The notes: generated from the sequence alone by a model not told the origin. 64,000 bases of DNA from Halopenitus malekzadehii (GCF_900108505.1 NZ_FNWU01000005.1:90914-154913); one strand, 5' to 3'. Counted from the first letter of the stretch, positions 9,201 to 17,599 are shown. Numbers and translations: made by a program.

Positions 9201-11179
9201 TGAATCAGTTCAGACTGTAATCGCTCCGCACGGTCCGGATCAGCATCTAATGGCTTGTACTCCCAGTCAGTCAGAGCGTTCGGGAGTTGCCGGAGCTCTG
9301 CGAGGACATCCCACCGATTGAATTGATTCGCTCCAAGGGGGTGTGGTGGCTCTCGGTCGAAACCGGACTGGAACTCGTATGAAGTCACAGCACGCCCGGC
9401 CTCACGGAGCGCAAGCGGGAGATCAAGCTGTGTTGTCTCTGACCGACGGATGAAAAGCCGATGTGTGTGTCGATCAGTCTGAATCTGCCCGCCAGCTGTC
9501 CCTCGTTCGGGGAGTTGTACAGCGGGTGTGTCGCTCGTCCGGTCCTCATCTCGCGTCGCGGTGATGGGCGCAACACGAGTGCCCGAATCTCGTATCGCGT
9601 CACACATCGCTATCGCACGTCGCCGCCAGGTTTTCGTTCTGCGAGAGGATTTGCACGTCCGGTCAAGCCAGTTACCTGCTGCTTTCCAGAAGTCATCATA
9701 CGTCGAAAGGGGCCACTGGTCTTGCTGCTCGAAAAATGCATCAGCCAGCGCCGCCCACCGTCGATACCGGTCTGGATCCTTTACGCCATCATCGGAGAAC
9801 AGTAGATTCTCTATGTGGTCGACGACGATCTTGGCAGCGTCTGAGCTCCGTGACCCTGGGTTGAGGAACTGCCAAAAATCATCCCGAGGCGTCCCACCCG
9901 AAGTGATCTGTGGGACAGTAGTAACTGCTTCAGGGTCGATCCACGTGTACTCAAAGTCATCATCCGGAATACCGAGATGATTGGAGATTGCGTGGAGATG
10001 CAGTTCCGCAGCTGCTCTAAGTAGGGCTCTGTTGTATCGACCAATCGTCTCGTCATCAAGTCGAAGGGCTGTTCTATCCGTTCGTAACTGGAAATCACCC
10101 TGGAGATCGATACCGAAGGGAGTCTCGATCAGCGTGGGCAGGTAACCGTACAGTCCGGGGATTGAGTCATCCGAGCTGGTTTCCAGCCGTGGCCAAGCGA
10201 TGGCTGCACCGGGCGTGGAAACATCGTGTTCAGCCTCTTCAGCGAGCGATCGCAGTTCTGAGGATGCCCAGTAAACGATCGACCGTTTCGCTTCCTCGGG
10301 GTTCGTCGATGGCCAAGTAGACTTCTGGAATCTGTTCCCCCACGCATCGAAGGAGACGGTCAGTTTCCGGCGGTCATCAAATAGCCCGATGAAGTTGAGA
10401 TGCCGTTGTTGAAACGTTTCAACGGACTCACGTAGCTCATCCTCTTTCCCAGGAGTAATCGGGACTACCACGACCGTGCTAAAGTCGGAAACATCGTCGG
10501 GTGTCGGTGGTGCGTCCGCACATAACGGGAGTGGGAAATGGAAGCTCGCGCGTTGTTCGTCATTATCCAAAGGGCTCTCCGTCGAATCAAGGAAGTCGGC
10601 GTGGCCTCTCTGTACCTCTGGGAATTCGAGTCGCTGCTGCCACGTGTCGTGATCCAGTGGGAGATGCATCTCCATCCCCCACCACCCAGGACTTTCAGAA
10701 AATCGACTCCAGACACGGGCAAAATCGCCTAACCAAAAGACAGACCGAAATCCGACGCCCTTGTTCCCGACGCTCTCTTCGGGGCGCTTATTCGATACGT
10801 GTAGCGTACAGAGGGCATTAAAATCCGGTCGACGCCGTCCCTGAACATCCGGTGGGTTCGAATAATCGTATTCTGGATCTACTCGGATGGGTGCTCCGTC
10901 GTTCGCAACAACAAGTGCCTGCTCAGTCGGCCCCCAATCGACATCGCGGATTTCGACCGCGACGTTGGATTCAGCCCGATCGAGTGCATTCTGTAAGAGT
11001 TCAAAAAGAACACGAGCAGTATACTGCCGACGAATCGATTCCTCAGCCTGCAAATCCCGGTATGCATCGTCACCGCTCATTCCGGCTGAGTTCTCGTAAT
11101 GCCGCTGAAAGACCGCTTGAAGATCGCTTGGCTCGGGAACGTATCCCGGTTCTGAGTGAGTAGCGTACTGTTCACTCAT
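6245..11179 (-). CDS. Sacsin/Hsp90-like ATPase fold fused to C-terminal DUF3883
   Basis: This is a 1644-residue protein. An N-terminal GHKL ATPase fold is shown by FELLQNALD (Glu59-Asp67 region, N box), VANDGAP (91-97) and NKGVGF (139-144), as in sacsin and plant NO VEIN. The middle of about 1200 residues is acidic and not assigned. The last 150 residues match DUF3883: a GAGYDMLG strand, then VRYEIKSLG, giving an Asp...Glu-x-Lys nuclease-like pattern, then VHLTQNQLRVYRKV. Prokaryotic proteins of this layout sit in defence islands, where ATP-driven conformational change with nucleic-acid cleavage is suspected but not established for this branch. Codon use is GC-rich and typical of the window. 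The downstream HEPN gene is on the same strand. Confidence 0.8.
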   Translation of the reverse strand: MSEQYATHSEPGYVPEPSDLQAVFQRHYENSAGMSGDDAYRDLQAEESIRRQYTARVLFELLQNALDRAESNVAVEIRDVDWGPTEQALVVANDGAPIRVDPEYDYSNPPDVQGRRRPDFNALCTLHVSNKRPEESVGNKGVGFRSVFWLGDFARVWSRFSESPGWWGMEMHLPLDHDTWQQRLEFPEVQRGHADFLDSTESPLDNDEQRASFHFPLPLCADAPPTPDDVSDFSTVVVVPITPGKEDELRESVETFQQRHLNFIGLFDDRRKLTVSFDAWGNRFQKSTWPSTNPEEAKRSIVYWASSELRSLAEEAEHDVSTPGAAIAWPRLETSSDDSIPGLYGYLPTLIETPFGIDLQGDFQLRTDRTALRLDDETIGRYNRALLRAAAELHLHAISNHLGIPDDDFEYTWIDPEAVTTVPQITSGGTPRDDFWQFLNPGSRSSDAAKIVVDHIENLLFSDDGVKDPDRYRRWAALADAFFEQQDQWPLSTYDDFWKAAGNWLDRTCKSSRRTKTWRRRAIAMCDAIRDSGTRVAPITATRDEDRTSDTPAVQLPERGTAGGQIQTDRHTHRLFIRRSETTQLDLPLALREAGRAVTSYEFQSGFDREPPHPLGANQFNRWDVLAELRQLPNALTDWEYKPLDADPDRAERLQSELIQFTMDLFALNSQGSVAPPAETDTYGPGWRAIRDDVYSDNARSAGRAIATLFLPTIDGQWEPARQLTRDRVAAEKLPSLPENADLDSFLAFIGVTPEPPGPDDGVRLTLVEGGEDGTVAPRDAPPVLVAAGTEWNPLRLGTEPATSDSVDPAAWLTSLDAAWDSWLADIIEAERNELDEEKQGRRPIKILPALRNQAWFPVGDAEGEAEPPLLVEGPPDRIAPAELTLVSRQQRQFPSVLWSVSKEAPLSQELLIALDSVSGTDMDSLGRDAAEPAFRLLTQVHSLTADRLDEIEENPRARQALTRLFDRLLNTICREHDPEGDDREIPILGYRPVDEPRALAERGLAWYEPDEDVWIPTTNTARDQMRRFFPAVPLAAATVGTETLRGYEPLAAREIDISRQVYPAHRGSEEVEVVQNLEEQLRPIIAHLLALASTTNQVDIDPATAADRWRSSTIRSVENAWIEFQATLGGEESLTATRYKNTHNHALYLQPDPPTIIFDTPDGTTGSPPLDEFGEPLAKLLLEDSATGVGPLFGQALSGYESDDVSRVERLLEKRDAISLVDAYERHLRQLDDEEHEELRRRVRTTLSELDIQVRDSWNRLSHIDPDDVDVTAVSWSLTAADVNAALRSIDLTDAQEPFRPQFSCGQTHRAEWDAWFTKWEQLIPFLEHLIDEHIEVAFSDDELEARLQEYITEDASRRVAFDPTRAVIEWLRGDPFGGSLPEAAIPAPEEVEDRLIEFSPQYEPVENVATTKDLGWGRPRLSEGDPNETENGIVEIEDLESEWKNTKSVGDEAERAAASWITTQTVELLEDAKTRGEFDEALESLLSVIPSSGRTAENLERGLREWHETGSDEALESGLHISSVWDGAGYDMLGLERTSDEIEPVRYEIKSLGDEGPYKVHLTQNQLRVYRKVLHSSETDDTEQTLYQGSWRLLGVQSGRQAVDLTSELDGLPELVNSFRVQGYGHDGLIIYVQDSDESIDL

Positions 11180-11386
11180 CCGTCATAGCACCTTGAAAAC
11201 AAGAAGAGACGACTGCCATAGCAAGTGAATGAGAAGCAGACCGTATGAAAGTTCGGCTAAAACGTCTCGTGGTCTTCAGTGAGAGTAGATTTCTTCGAGG
11301 CTGTCGAGCCTATGTGATTCTGGGTACCAGTGGCACTGAGAACGTAGTTGAACGCTTATCATTATGTGGGTGCGTTATCCCGGTAG

Positions 11387-11779
11387 ATGTCAGCGATTCC
11401 AACGGAGTGGGGTGAGCCGGATTCTCGCCTAGGCGTCTACTACGAACTCCTCTGGATAGGGCTGGCGGTTGTCGTACTCGCTGCGCTCGCGTACTGGGAG
11501 CCGTTCTCAATCACCGTATCGATTACACCACAACGACTTGCCGGCGCGACAATCCTCGGTGTGGTTCTCGGCATTGCTGTGATGTATGTCTCGTTCGTGA
11601 ACGAACGGTTCCAACGACTCTGGGCAGATTTCCGCATCCGGTTCATCAGTCTCTTTGTACTCATTATGGGCGGTCAACTCGGACTTGCCGTCGCTCCCAC
11701 GTGGACGGTGCTCACGATGCTAGCGACATTTCTCACACTCATCCCACTTCGTCTCGCCATCTACCTTCGTACACGGTAA
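11387..11779 (+). CDS. Four-helix membrane protein, unknown function
   Basis: The 130-residue product has four predicted membrane segments (about 22-42, 50-70, 84-104 and 106-126) with short loops and a basic C-terminal tail. I do not recognise a named family. It stands alone between the minus-strand GHKL/DUF3883 gene (divergent, 207 bp away) and the AAA ATPase gene (338 bp downstream). The intergenic region upstream contains no gene. Its place inside a defence-rich stretch could mean a membrane effector, but nothing in the sequence shows this. Confidence 0.6.
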   Translation: MSAIPTEWGEPDSRLGVYYELLWIGLAVVVLAALAYWEPFSITVSITPQRLAGATILGVVLGIAVMYVSFVNERFQRLWADFRIRFISLFVLIMGGQLGLAVAPTWTVLTMLATFLTLIPLRLAIYLRTR

Positions 11780-12117
11780 GAAGTATAGTTGACCGGCGAG
11801 TAGTTCGGCTGTATTCACCGATTATCACCACATCTGCCCTAGCTTGAGGATTTCAACAAAGCCCTAGAGTTGTACCCCCTCGATGTTGCTGGCTGTGAGC
11901 CTGAGTTTTCCTGCTCGTGCGGGGCGGAACTCCGTCGGTAGGTCGATGTCCTATATCACCTCGAAGAAATTGTGAATAGTCAGGGAAGTTCTGGCAAGTA
12001 GAGAGGGCCCAACGAACTGGAGATTCCTAGCGATCAAGCTACTCTCAACGATAGTTGAGAATTGAAGTTCTGCGCCAAAACGCATAAGTCATTATCGTAG
12101 TAATCATTATTCAAAGT
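11780..12117. other. Intergenic stretch without a gene
   Basis: No convincing coding frame is visible. Around 11846-11865 there is TTGAGGATTTCAAC, the reverse complement of the GTTGAAATCCTCAA core found in other dispersed repeats of this window, but similarity fades quickly on both sides. The stretch just before 12118 is AT-rich (TTATCGTAGTAATCATTATTC) and probably holds the promoter of the AAA ATPase gene. Confidence 0.4.
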
Positions 12118-13509
12118 ATGACATTCTATGACCGGGGAGAGGAGCTGGATGCGCTTTCGTCTGCGTTTGAGTCGCCCGGATCGGACGTATTCGTCGTCTA
12201 CGGGCGTCGGCGTGCCGGAAAGACGGAGTTGTTGAAGGAGTTCTGTACCGATCGGCCGCATATTTACTTTCTCGCGGCGCAGGAAGCCGAGCACCGACAG
12301 CGCGCGAAGTTCATTGACCAGGTTGCAGCGTTCTTCGACGATCGCACCCCACGGATCGACGGGTGGGACGAGGCCTTCGACTACCTCGGGGAGAAACTCC
12401 AGTCCGAGGCGGTCGTGGTCGTGATCGACGAGTTCCCGTATCTCGTCGCGGAGAATGACTCGGTTCCATCGTACGTGCAGGGATTCGTCGATGAACAGCT
12501 CCAAGAGACCGATTCGATGCTGGTTCTCTGTGGGTCAAGCGTGAGTACGATGGAATCAGAGGTACTCGGCCACGAGAGCCCATTGTACGGTCGTCGCACG
12601 GGACAACTCGACGTGCAGCCGTTCTCATTTCAGCAGGCCCGTGAGGTCATCGACTACGAGATGGCAGACGCGATTCGATCCTACGCGATCACCGGTGGGA
12701 CGCCGATGTATCTCACGCTGTTCGATTACGGGCGCTCGCTCGCGGACAACATCCGGTCACAGGTGTTATCGCCGTCAGCAGTACTGTACAACGAGCCGGA
12801 GTTCTTGCTTCGCACGGAGTTCCGGAATCCAGCGCGGTATCTGAGTATTCTCGAAGCGGTTGCGCTGGGACACACGACACCGAACGAGATCTCGGGGGCG
12901 ACAGGGATCGATGCCGGTCCGCTATCGAAGTATTTGCAGACGTTGCGGCAGCTCCGACTGATCGATCGGGAAGTCCCTGTGACAGCATCTGCGAAGAAGT
13001 CGAAGCGATCGCGGTACCGCGTTGCGGACGAGTTCCTTCGGTTCTGGTTCCGGTACGTTGAGCCGAACCGCTCCAGTATCGAAGAAGCCCCGGACATCGT
13101 GTACGACGGAACAATCGCCCCAGATCTCCCGATGCACGTTGCCACCGCGTTCGAGGACGTGTGTCAGGAAGCCGTGTGGGAAGGGATTCGACGCGGTGAG
13201 TTTGAGCCGTACTCAGAGGTTGGCCGCTGGTGGTACGGGGAAGACGAGATCGATATTGTCGGTCTCGCACCAAGCGACGACCGAATCCTATTCGCCGAGT
13301 GCAAGTGGACATCGGATCCAGTCGGGACCGCGCTCGTCGAGGACCTGCAGGCAAAAGCAGGGAACGTTAGATGGGGGCCAGATGAGCGGAAGGAGCGCTT
13401 CGCGCTGTTCTCAAAGAGCGGGTTCGTTGAGGGACTCGAAGACCATCTCGACGAACACTGGTCGTTGTGGAATCTTGCAAAGATGGATAATCTTCTCACG
13501 CCGTCCTGA
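12118..13509 (+). CDS. Archaeal-type AAA ATPase with DUF234 nuclease-like C-terminus
   Basis: This 463-residue protein opens with the FYDRGEELDAL motif of archaeal ATPases. It has a Walker A GRRRAGKTEL (29-38), a Walker B VVVVIDEFPYL near residue 100, and a sensor-like VLCGSSVSTME. A winged-helix region follows the ATPase. The C-terminus carries the DUF234 pattern, GEDEIDIVGLA followed by LFAECKW, which is an Asp...Glu-x-Lys restriction-like motif. Such proteins are abundant and mobile in archaea, and their substrate is unknown. The gene appears to be a single transcription unit. It extends the defence-like block at its left, although this family also occurs far from defence genes. Confidence 0.85.
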   Translation: MTFYDRGEELDALSSAFESPGSDVFVVYGRRRAGKTELLKEFCTDRPHIYFLAAQEAEHRQRAKFIDQVAAFFDDRTPRIDGWDEAFDYLGEKLQSEAVVVVIDEFPYLVAENDSVPSYVQGFVDEQLQETDSMLVLCGSSVSTMESEVLGHESPLYGRRTGQLDVQPFSFQQAREVIDYEMADAIRSYAITGGTPMYLTLFDYGRSLADNIRSQVLSPSAVLYNEPEFLLRTEFRNPARYLSILEAVALGHTTPNEISGATGIDAGPLSKYLQTLRQLRLIDREVPVTASAKKSKRSRYRVADEFLRFWFRYVEPNRSSIEEAPDIVYDGTIAPDLPMHVATAFEDVCQEAVWEGIRRGEFEPYSEVGRWWYGEDEIDIVGLAPSDDRILFAECKWTSDPVGTALVEDLQAKAGNVRWGPDERKERFALFSKSGFVEGLEDHLDEHWSLWNLAKMDNLLTPS

Positions 13510-13843
13510 GGGGCGTACTCGTCAGGTTGAGGGAACGTATATACGACGGAAAAAACAGGTATACTCGATGCCAGCCTTAGATAATTTCTCTCTGTGGGAT
13601 TCCCTGCAGAGATCTCTCCGTAGATCGCTACGCTATTCGTGAGTCTCGTCGCCACCACCAACCCGAACAACAATTAAATTATATGTTTTAAATAATATGT
13701 ATCTGGTTTTTATAGGATCCTTCGACCTTGTTGGAAACCAGATTTGCGTCCAGTGGGGGAGAATAGTGTGATGAGTTCCGAAACCTGAACGTAGTCTCCC
13801 CCGTACAAACCTGATTGTCGAAGGGTATTCGTTGAGTAGGTCC
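13510..13843. other. Intergenic stretch with an imperfect inverted-repeat element
   Basis: There is no gene here. An AT-rich patch (about 13665-13715, with TTATATGTTTTAAATAATATG) precedes a block bounded by CCTTCGAC at 13719-13726 and its complement GTCGAAGG at 13817-13824. A second nested pair, GGGGGAGA (13755-13762) and TCTCCCCC (13795-13802), lies inside. The layout fits a small non-coding mobile element of about 106 bp or a structured 3' region. Confidence 0.4.
13719..13824. repeat. About 106-bp element with nested inverted repeats (MITE-like)
   Basis: The outer arms are CCTTCGAC/GTCGAAGG and the inner arms are GGGGGAGA/TCTCCCCC. Arm spacing is unequal (36 and 22 bases), so it is an imperfect terminal inverted repeat and not a simple terminator hairpin. 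No clear target duplication is visible. Confidence 0.35.
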
Positions 13844-14260
13844 TCAACAGCGGACATCGGAGCTTTGCAGGATCGTCGGATCGCTGTCGGTGTTGTACCG
13901 GAAGATCATACGAGGGCAGATCTCAGTACGGTCAGTTCCATTAATATCGAGTACCTCACCTCGTGTCGTCTGCTCGTCGACAACACCATGAATCACCACG
14001 GAGTCGTAATCCACGCCTGGTTCTCTTTCAACGAGTTCGCGCGTTTCTGGCGGGATCTCACGCGAGATCCACTGTCCGAGTCCATCGGTCGTTTCAATGG
14101 CGATATGGAATACGTGGGCGTTCTCCGTGGCATTCTCAAGTGCTATTTCGAGTGTCGAAATCGTGGGCGTGTCAGCGTTCCATCCAGCACAGCCGGCCAG
14201 TAGCGCGGTTCCCCCGAGAGTGCTCGTCTGCACCAGAAATTGGCGTCGTGTGGGGGGCAC
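13844..14260 (-). CDS. Tat-exported lipoprotein, unknown function
   Basis: The 138-residue product begins with TRRQFL and LLAGC, a twin-arginine signal followed by a lipobox with Cys24, so it should be exported folded and lipid-anchored on the outer face of the membrane. The mature part is an all-beta-looking domain with the pattern ENAHVFHIAI near residue 50 and a Cys near the C-terminus (ICPRMIF). No catalytic motif is visible. Many haloarchaeal genomes carry families of such short Tat lipoproteins. The gene is isolated, with no operon partner. Confidence 0.7.
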   Translation of the reverse strand: MPPTRRQFLVQTSTLGGTALLAGCAGWNADTPTISTLEIALENATENAHVFHIAIETTDGLGQWISREIPPETRELVEREPGVDYDSVVIHGVVDEQTTRGEVLDINGTDRTEICPRMIFRYNTDSDPTILQSSDVRC

Positions 14261-14450
14261 GTCATACAGATACTAGTAACAACCGTATGAATATTGTCGT
14301 ACGATTCTGTTGAAATCCTATTCTCTAAGTAGATTCTCGCCTGGAACAGGCAGTCGATGAGGTCTACAACTCTAATGTTCGTATAGAGAAACCCTTGTAC
14401 GGCGAATTAGCACGAGAACCAACAAAGGTTTACAACAACTTTGATACTGT

Positions 14451-14819
14451 GTGGATATGGATAGAAATCTCCCGCTTGCTGTTCTCTGTGGTCTGTTGGT
14501 GGGACTCAGCATATACTGGTTTCTCTCCCCTGACTGGTTCATTGCAATGGGAATAGCGGCGGTTTACGCAGGAGCTGGGTACTTCTATTTGGCATTTGAT
14601 ATTCCACTCCTTGGAAGTGCTATCCAATTTGACGACCGGATAGACCGGTTCGGCTACGCTATTGGCCTGTTCGGTCTATCTGTGAGTCCCATCGCATTCG
14701 CGCAGTACTACGGCCAACAAGGTGCTACGACGCTCCCATTCGTGATTTTATTTATAGGTGTAATCGCGTTTCTACTTTTCACTTCAAAAGCCCGGCAACA
14801 GTCAGAACACATTCACTGA
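14451..14819 (+). CDS. Small four-helix membrane protein
   Basis: The 122-residue product has four hydrophobic segments (about 9-28, 30-52, 68-88 and 95-113) and a short charged C-terminus with KARQQ. No family is recognised. GTG would also be possible a few codons upstream, but the ATG at 14457 or the TTG/GTG-type start at 14451 cannot be separated by eye; the listed start is the longest reasonable one. The upstream 190 bases include a degenerate copy of the dispersed repeat (CTGTTGAAATCCT near 14307). Confidence 0.6.
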   Translation: MDMDRNLPLAVLCGLLVGLSIYWFLSPDWFIAMGIAAVYAGAGYFYLAFDIPLLGSAIQFDDRIDRFGYAIGLFGLSVSPIAFAQYYGQQGATTLPFVILFIGVIAFLLFTSKARQQSEHIH

Positions 14820-15225
14820 TACGCGCTATCAAGCACGAACAGGGCGTCTGAAGACCCTGTGATATGACGCTGGCGGGTGACGTACAAGGAAATGCTGTTA
14901 AGTGCTTCACCTGTACTGAACGGTTCGTGAGCTCTCTGTATTAACCACAGTCGATCAGAAAATGCCACTGACAGAGAATTTGAACAAGGTCGATTATCGC
15001 CTTCGATTCCATTTCTGATCTTCACAGCCAAACGATGAGCGCCCGAAGATGGCGCTCGTCGCTAACATTGAGTTCGGACGATGAACACGTTCTTCCGAGG
15101 GTTTGTACTCGGCAACAACGGGCTGCTTCATACGATTTTGTTTGAATAATAGGGCTTCAACGGAGCCGTGAAAGAATGATATGAAGGATCGATACTGTTT
15201 CAAGACTTGAACATAAATCTTAAGT
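14820..15225. other. Intergenic stretch of about 400 bp
   Basis: Two short minus-strand frames (14813-15031 and 14994-15203) look like chance frames: they lack a recognisable domain, a good start context or haloarchaeal composition. The last 25 bases before 15226 (ACATAAATCTTAAGT) are AT-rich and suit a promoter for the PadR gene. Nothing else is supported. Confidence 0.4.
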
Positions 15226-15507
15226 ATGTACGATTTGACAGGCTTTCAGCGGGATCTGTTGTACGTAGTCGCTGGGCTTGACGCGCCTCACGGACTCGCA
15301 ATCAAAGACGAACTCGAAGATTATTATGAAAAAGAGATCCACCATGGGCGGCTCTATCCCAATCTGGATACACTCATTGAGAAAGGTCTCCTCGAAAAGA
15401 GTCAGAAGGATCGACGAACGAATGAATACTCGATAACCCGCCGCGGAATGAGAGAAATCGAAGCCCGAACCGAGTGGGAGACACAATACATCAACCACGC
15501 GAACTAA
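15226..15507 (+). CDS. PadR-family winged-helix transcriptional regulator
   Basis: The 93-residue protein matches a minimal PadR regulator: FQRDLLYVVAGL at the start, GLAIKDELEDYY, then GRLYPNLDTLIEKGLLEKS, the recognition helix and wing, and NEYSITRRGM. It should bind DNA as a dimer and usually represses nearby efflux or stress genes, but no target is evident here because both neighbours are over 100 bp away. An upstream TAAATCTTAA lies directly before the ATG, suggesting a leaderless or nearly leaderless mRNA. Haloarchaea encode many PadR paralogues of this size. Confidence 0.9.
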   Translation: MYDLTGFQRDLLYVVAGLDAPHGLAIKDELEDYYEKEIHHGRLYPNLDTLIEKGLLEKSQKDRRTNEYSITRRGMREIEARTEWETQYINHAN

Positions 15508-15656
15508 CCTGGTCTCACCTACCGCCTAGCTCAGAGCAATCGAGACCTGTATCAGGTACTAACCTTTTCAACAGAGCTCTATTTGTCAAATCGGGAGACT
15601 ACAAGGTGATTTTAACACAGCCGTAATACTATACATACGTTGGTCTACATTCAGAT

Positions 15657-16868
15657 GTGAATCGAAGGAAGTTCTTGGCGGCAGCGAGTGTCGCCGCGAG
15701 TGGACTTCTCTCGGGATGTCTGTCGATGCTCCCGTTGCTGGATTCAGACACGCCCTTGCCAGACGATCCGACAGGCGCGTGGACACAGTATGGAGCCAAC
15801 GGGGCGAATACGTTCGCAGCAAACGTCTCCGCTCCGCCGCAGGGGAACCTGGCATGGACATCGGACGTTTTCACGCGGTGGCGGCCTGCAGTTTCCGATG
15901 GGATGGTATACACGACGAACTTCGACCCCAGTAACGACGGGAGTGCGATCGCCCTCGATGCACAGGATGGCACTGAACAATGGCGGACTACCCTCGACGC
16001 CAGCGGAGACAACGTCCTTGTCGTTGTCGACGATCGTTGTGTCGTGGCGTACGACAAGGAGCTCGTTGCGCTTGATTCCCAAACCGGCGAGCAGATCTGG
16101 ACGGAATCGATAAACGAGGTTGAACAGCTCGTCGCAGACGAGGCCACTGGGGCGGTGCTGGTTGCTTCCGATAGGGGTATTGAGGTGTTCCGGGCAGCGG
16201 ACGGGGAGAGACGCTGGGAAACTAACACAGTACGTCAACTCGTCCATGCGCCTGCAGTATACGACGGACGCGTGTTCGCTGTCGGGGACGTGGATGGATC
16301 ACCGTCACTCGCTGCCTTTTCGGTAGAGGATGGCTCAGATCGCTGGCAAAGTGAGCTCACGGCCACACCCGAATCTGCCGCGCCCGTTGCGACGCAGGAT
16401 GGAGTGTTCGTTGCCGACGACCGAACGCTCGTCGTCCACGACAGGGAAACCGGTGACCAGCGCCGCGAACTCGGCTCGTTCGGTGAGGACGACGATGTCG
16501 TTCCTCATACGATGGCTGTTGACGACGGGACTGTATTCGTTACCAGTTCATACGGTGCCATCGCAGTCGACAGCGAAACCGGAACGGTACGATGGCACCG
16601 CGACACTCCAGTATACAAACCGGGGATTTGCCTCGGAACGGATACGATCATCTTCCCAGTCAGTACCCCCGAATTTGCCCCTGAGAAGAAGACAATCAGT
16701 GCGTTCGATCGCGGATCAGGAGAGATGCGGTGGTACTATGGGTTCGATCCAGGGTTCCACCACGAGGTGACTTCACCACCGGTATTGGTCGATGGAGCTG
16801 TATTCTTCACAGCAACCGACATCGACGGTCTCGGTGCCTTAGGCGACGTTCCCAAACGGAATGATTAG
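15657..16868 (+). CDS. Tat lipoprotein with PQQ-type beta-propeller repeats
   Basis: The 403-residue protein starts with GTG at 15657 (the overlapping ATG is followed at once by a stop). It has RRKFLAAAS and a LLSGC lipobox (Cys21), so it is a Tat-exported lipoprotein. Repeats of the form W...G..A..T...P..VWS, D(G)..VY..T, and AL(D)..TG...W recur at least six times, for example ALDAQDGTEQW, ALDSQTGEQIW and AVDSETGTVRW. These are PQQ-like propeller blades. Comparable archaeal proteins lack proof of PQQ binding and may be scaffolds. It stands alone and ends 114 bp before the TRAM gene's 3' end (convergent). Confidence 0.88.
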   Translation: MNRRKFLAAASVAASGLLSGCLSMLPLLDSDTPLPDDPTGAWTQYGANGANTFAANVSAPPQGNLAWTSDVFTRWRPAVSDGMVYTTNFDPSNDGSAIALDAQDGTEQWRTTLDASGDNVLVVVDDRCVVAYDKELVALDSQTGEQIWTESINEVEQLVADEATGAVLVASDRGIEVFRAADGERRWETNTVRQLVHAPAVYDGRVFAVGDVDGSPSLAAFSVEDGSDRWQSELTATPESAAPVATQDGVFVADDRTLVVHDRETGDQRRELGSFGEDDDVVPHTMAVDDGTVFVTSSYGAIAVDSETGTVRWHRDTPVYKPGICLGTDTIIFPVSTPEFAPEKKTISAFDRGSGEMRWYYGFDPGFHHEVTSPPVLVDGAVFFTATDIDGLGALGDVPKRND

Positions 16869-16981
16869 TCTTAGTGCTATCATCTATTTCTGATCAAGTC
16901 GTTGTCTTTGGCATCTGATCGCAGAAGGCTGCGCATCGGTCACGCGGGCCCGTCCACAGAGAAGGGGATTAATGCTTCAAA

Positions 16982-17392
16982 TTACTCGTAGTAACTTACG
17001 CGCTCGACAACTTCCGCGAAGGCGACATTCTCGCGCACATCGGTTATCTCGATAGTGACTCGTTCGCTCTGTTTAGTGTCGGGAACAATTACGACGAACC
17101 CGCGTTCAACACGCGTGATACCGTCGCCTTGGTCGCCAATATCTTCGATCTCGACGGTGCGTTGTTCGCCTTCTTCGACAGGCGGCGTCTGTGGCGCTTG
17201 CTCGGGCTGTGGATCGGCGTCAGTGTTGTTGGCATCGTTCGCTGATAGCGGCAGAACAGCCACACGATACGTCTCGTCTGCCTGTAGCCCGCCAAGTCGG
17301 ATCTCTTGCTCCGGTACCTCAACCACATATGACCCATTACGTTCATCGACTGTGCCCGAGAACAGACACTGAAGTTGCTCTGAGATCTCCAT
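16982..17392 (-). CDS. TRAM-domain protein
   Basis: This 136-residue soluble acidic protein ends in a TRAM domain (about 78-136): VEIEDIGDQGDGITRVERGFVVIVP, then VTIEITDVRENVAFAEVVE, the usual RNA-binding five-strand barrel pattern. Residues 1-50 form a small N-terminal module shared by haloarchaeal two-part TRAM proteins, followed by a Pro/Glu/Gln-rich linker. Archaeal TRAM proteins bind RNA and have been linked to RNA chaperone roles, especially in the cold; that role here is inference. The gene is monocistronic and converges with the PQQ-propeller gene. Confidence 0.88.
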   Translation of the reverse strand: MEISEQLQCLFSGTVDERNGSYVVEVPEQEIRLGGLQADETYRVAVLPLSANDANNTDADPQPEQAPQTPPVEEGEQRTVEIEDIGDQGDGITRVERGFVVIVPDTKQSERVTIEITDVRENVAFAEVVERVSYYE

Positions 17393-17446
17393 TTATAGAC
17401 CTTACACTAGAGACGGGATGATGAACACTTTACTCTGCTGTCTCCA

Positions 17447-17599
17447 CTACTCCGGCGCTACAACGTTCTCGCACACTGGACACTCGGCCCACACGCCCTC
17501 GGTGCCGTCGTCCTTCTCGTACTCAACAAGAATCCATGCTTCCGATATGTCCTCACCACATTCCGGGCAACGACCGAGAGACGATTCATCAACGTTCAT
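17447..17599 (-). CDS. Small zinc-ribbon protein (50 aa)
   Basis: I read this frame directly. The ATG at 17597-17599 opens 50 codons ending in TAG at 17447. Two CxxC pairs are present, RCPECGED and AECPVCEN, spaced as in a zinc ribbon, with an acidic centre (EYEKDDGTEG). It belongs to the abundant class of haloarchaeal one-domain zinc-finger microproteins, some of which affect motility or biofilm formation in other haloarchaea. No specific target can be read. It is one of three zinc-ribbon microproteins within 800 bp. Confidence 0.75.
   Translation of the reverse strand: MNVDESSLGRCPECGEDISEAWILVEYEKDDGTEGVWAECPVCENVVAPE

Noticed and set aside
6498..11163. Many plus- and minus-strand frames inside 6245-11179
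   Set aside because: All fall within the large GHKL/DUF3883 gene in other frames and have no domain.
14813..15203. Two short minus-strand frames
   Set aside because: No motif, no suitable start context, and composition unlike local genes; treated as chance frames.
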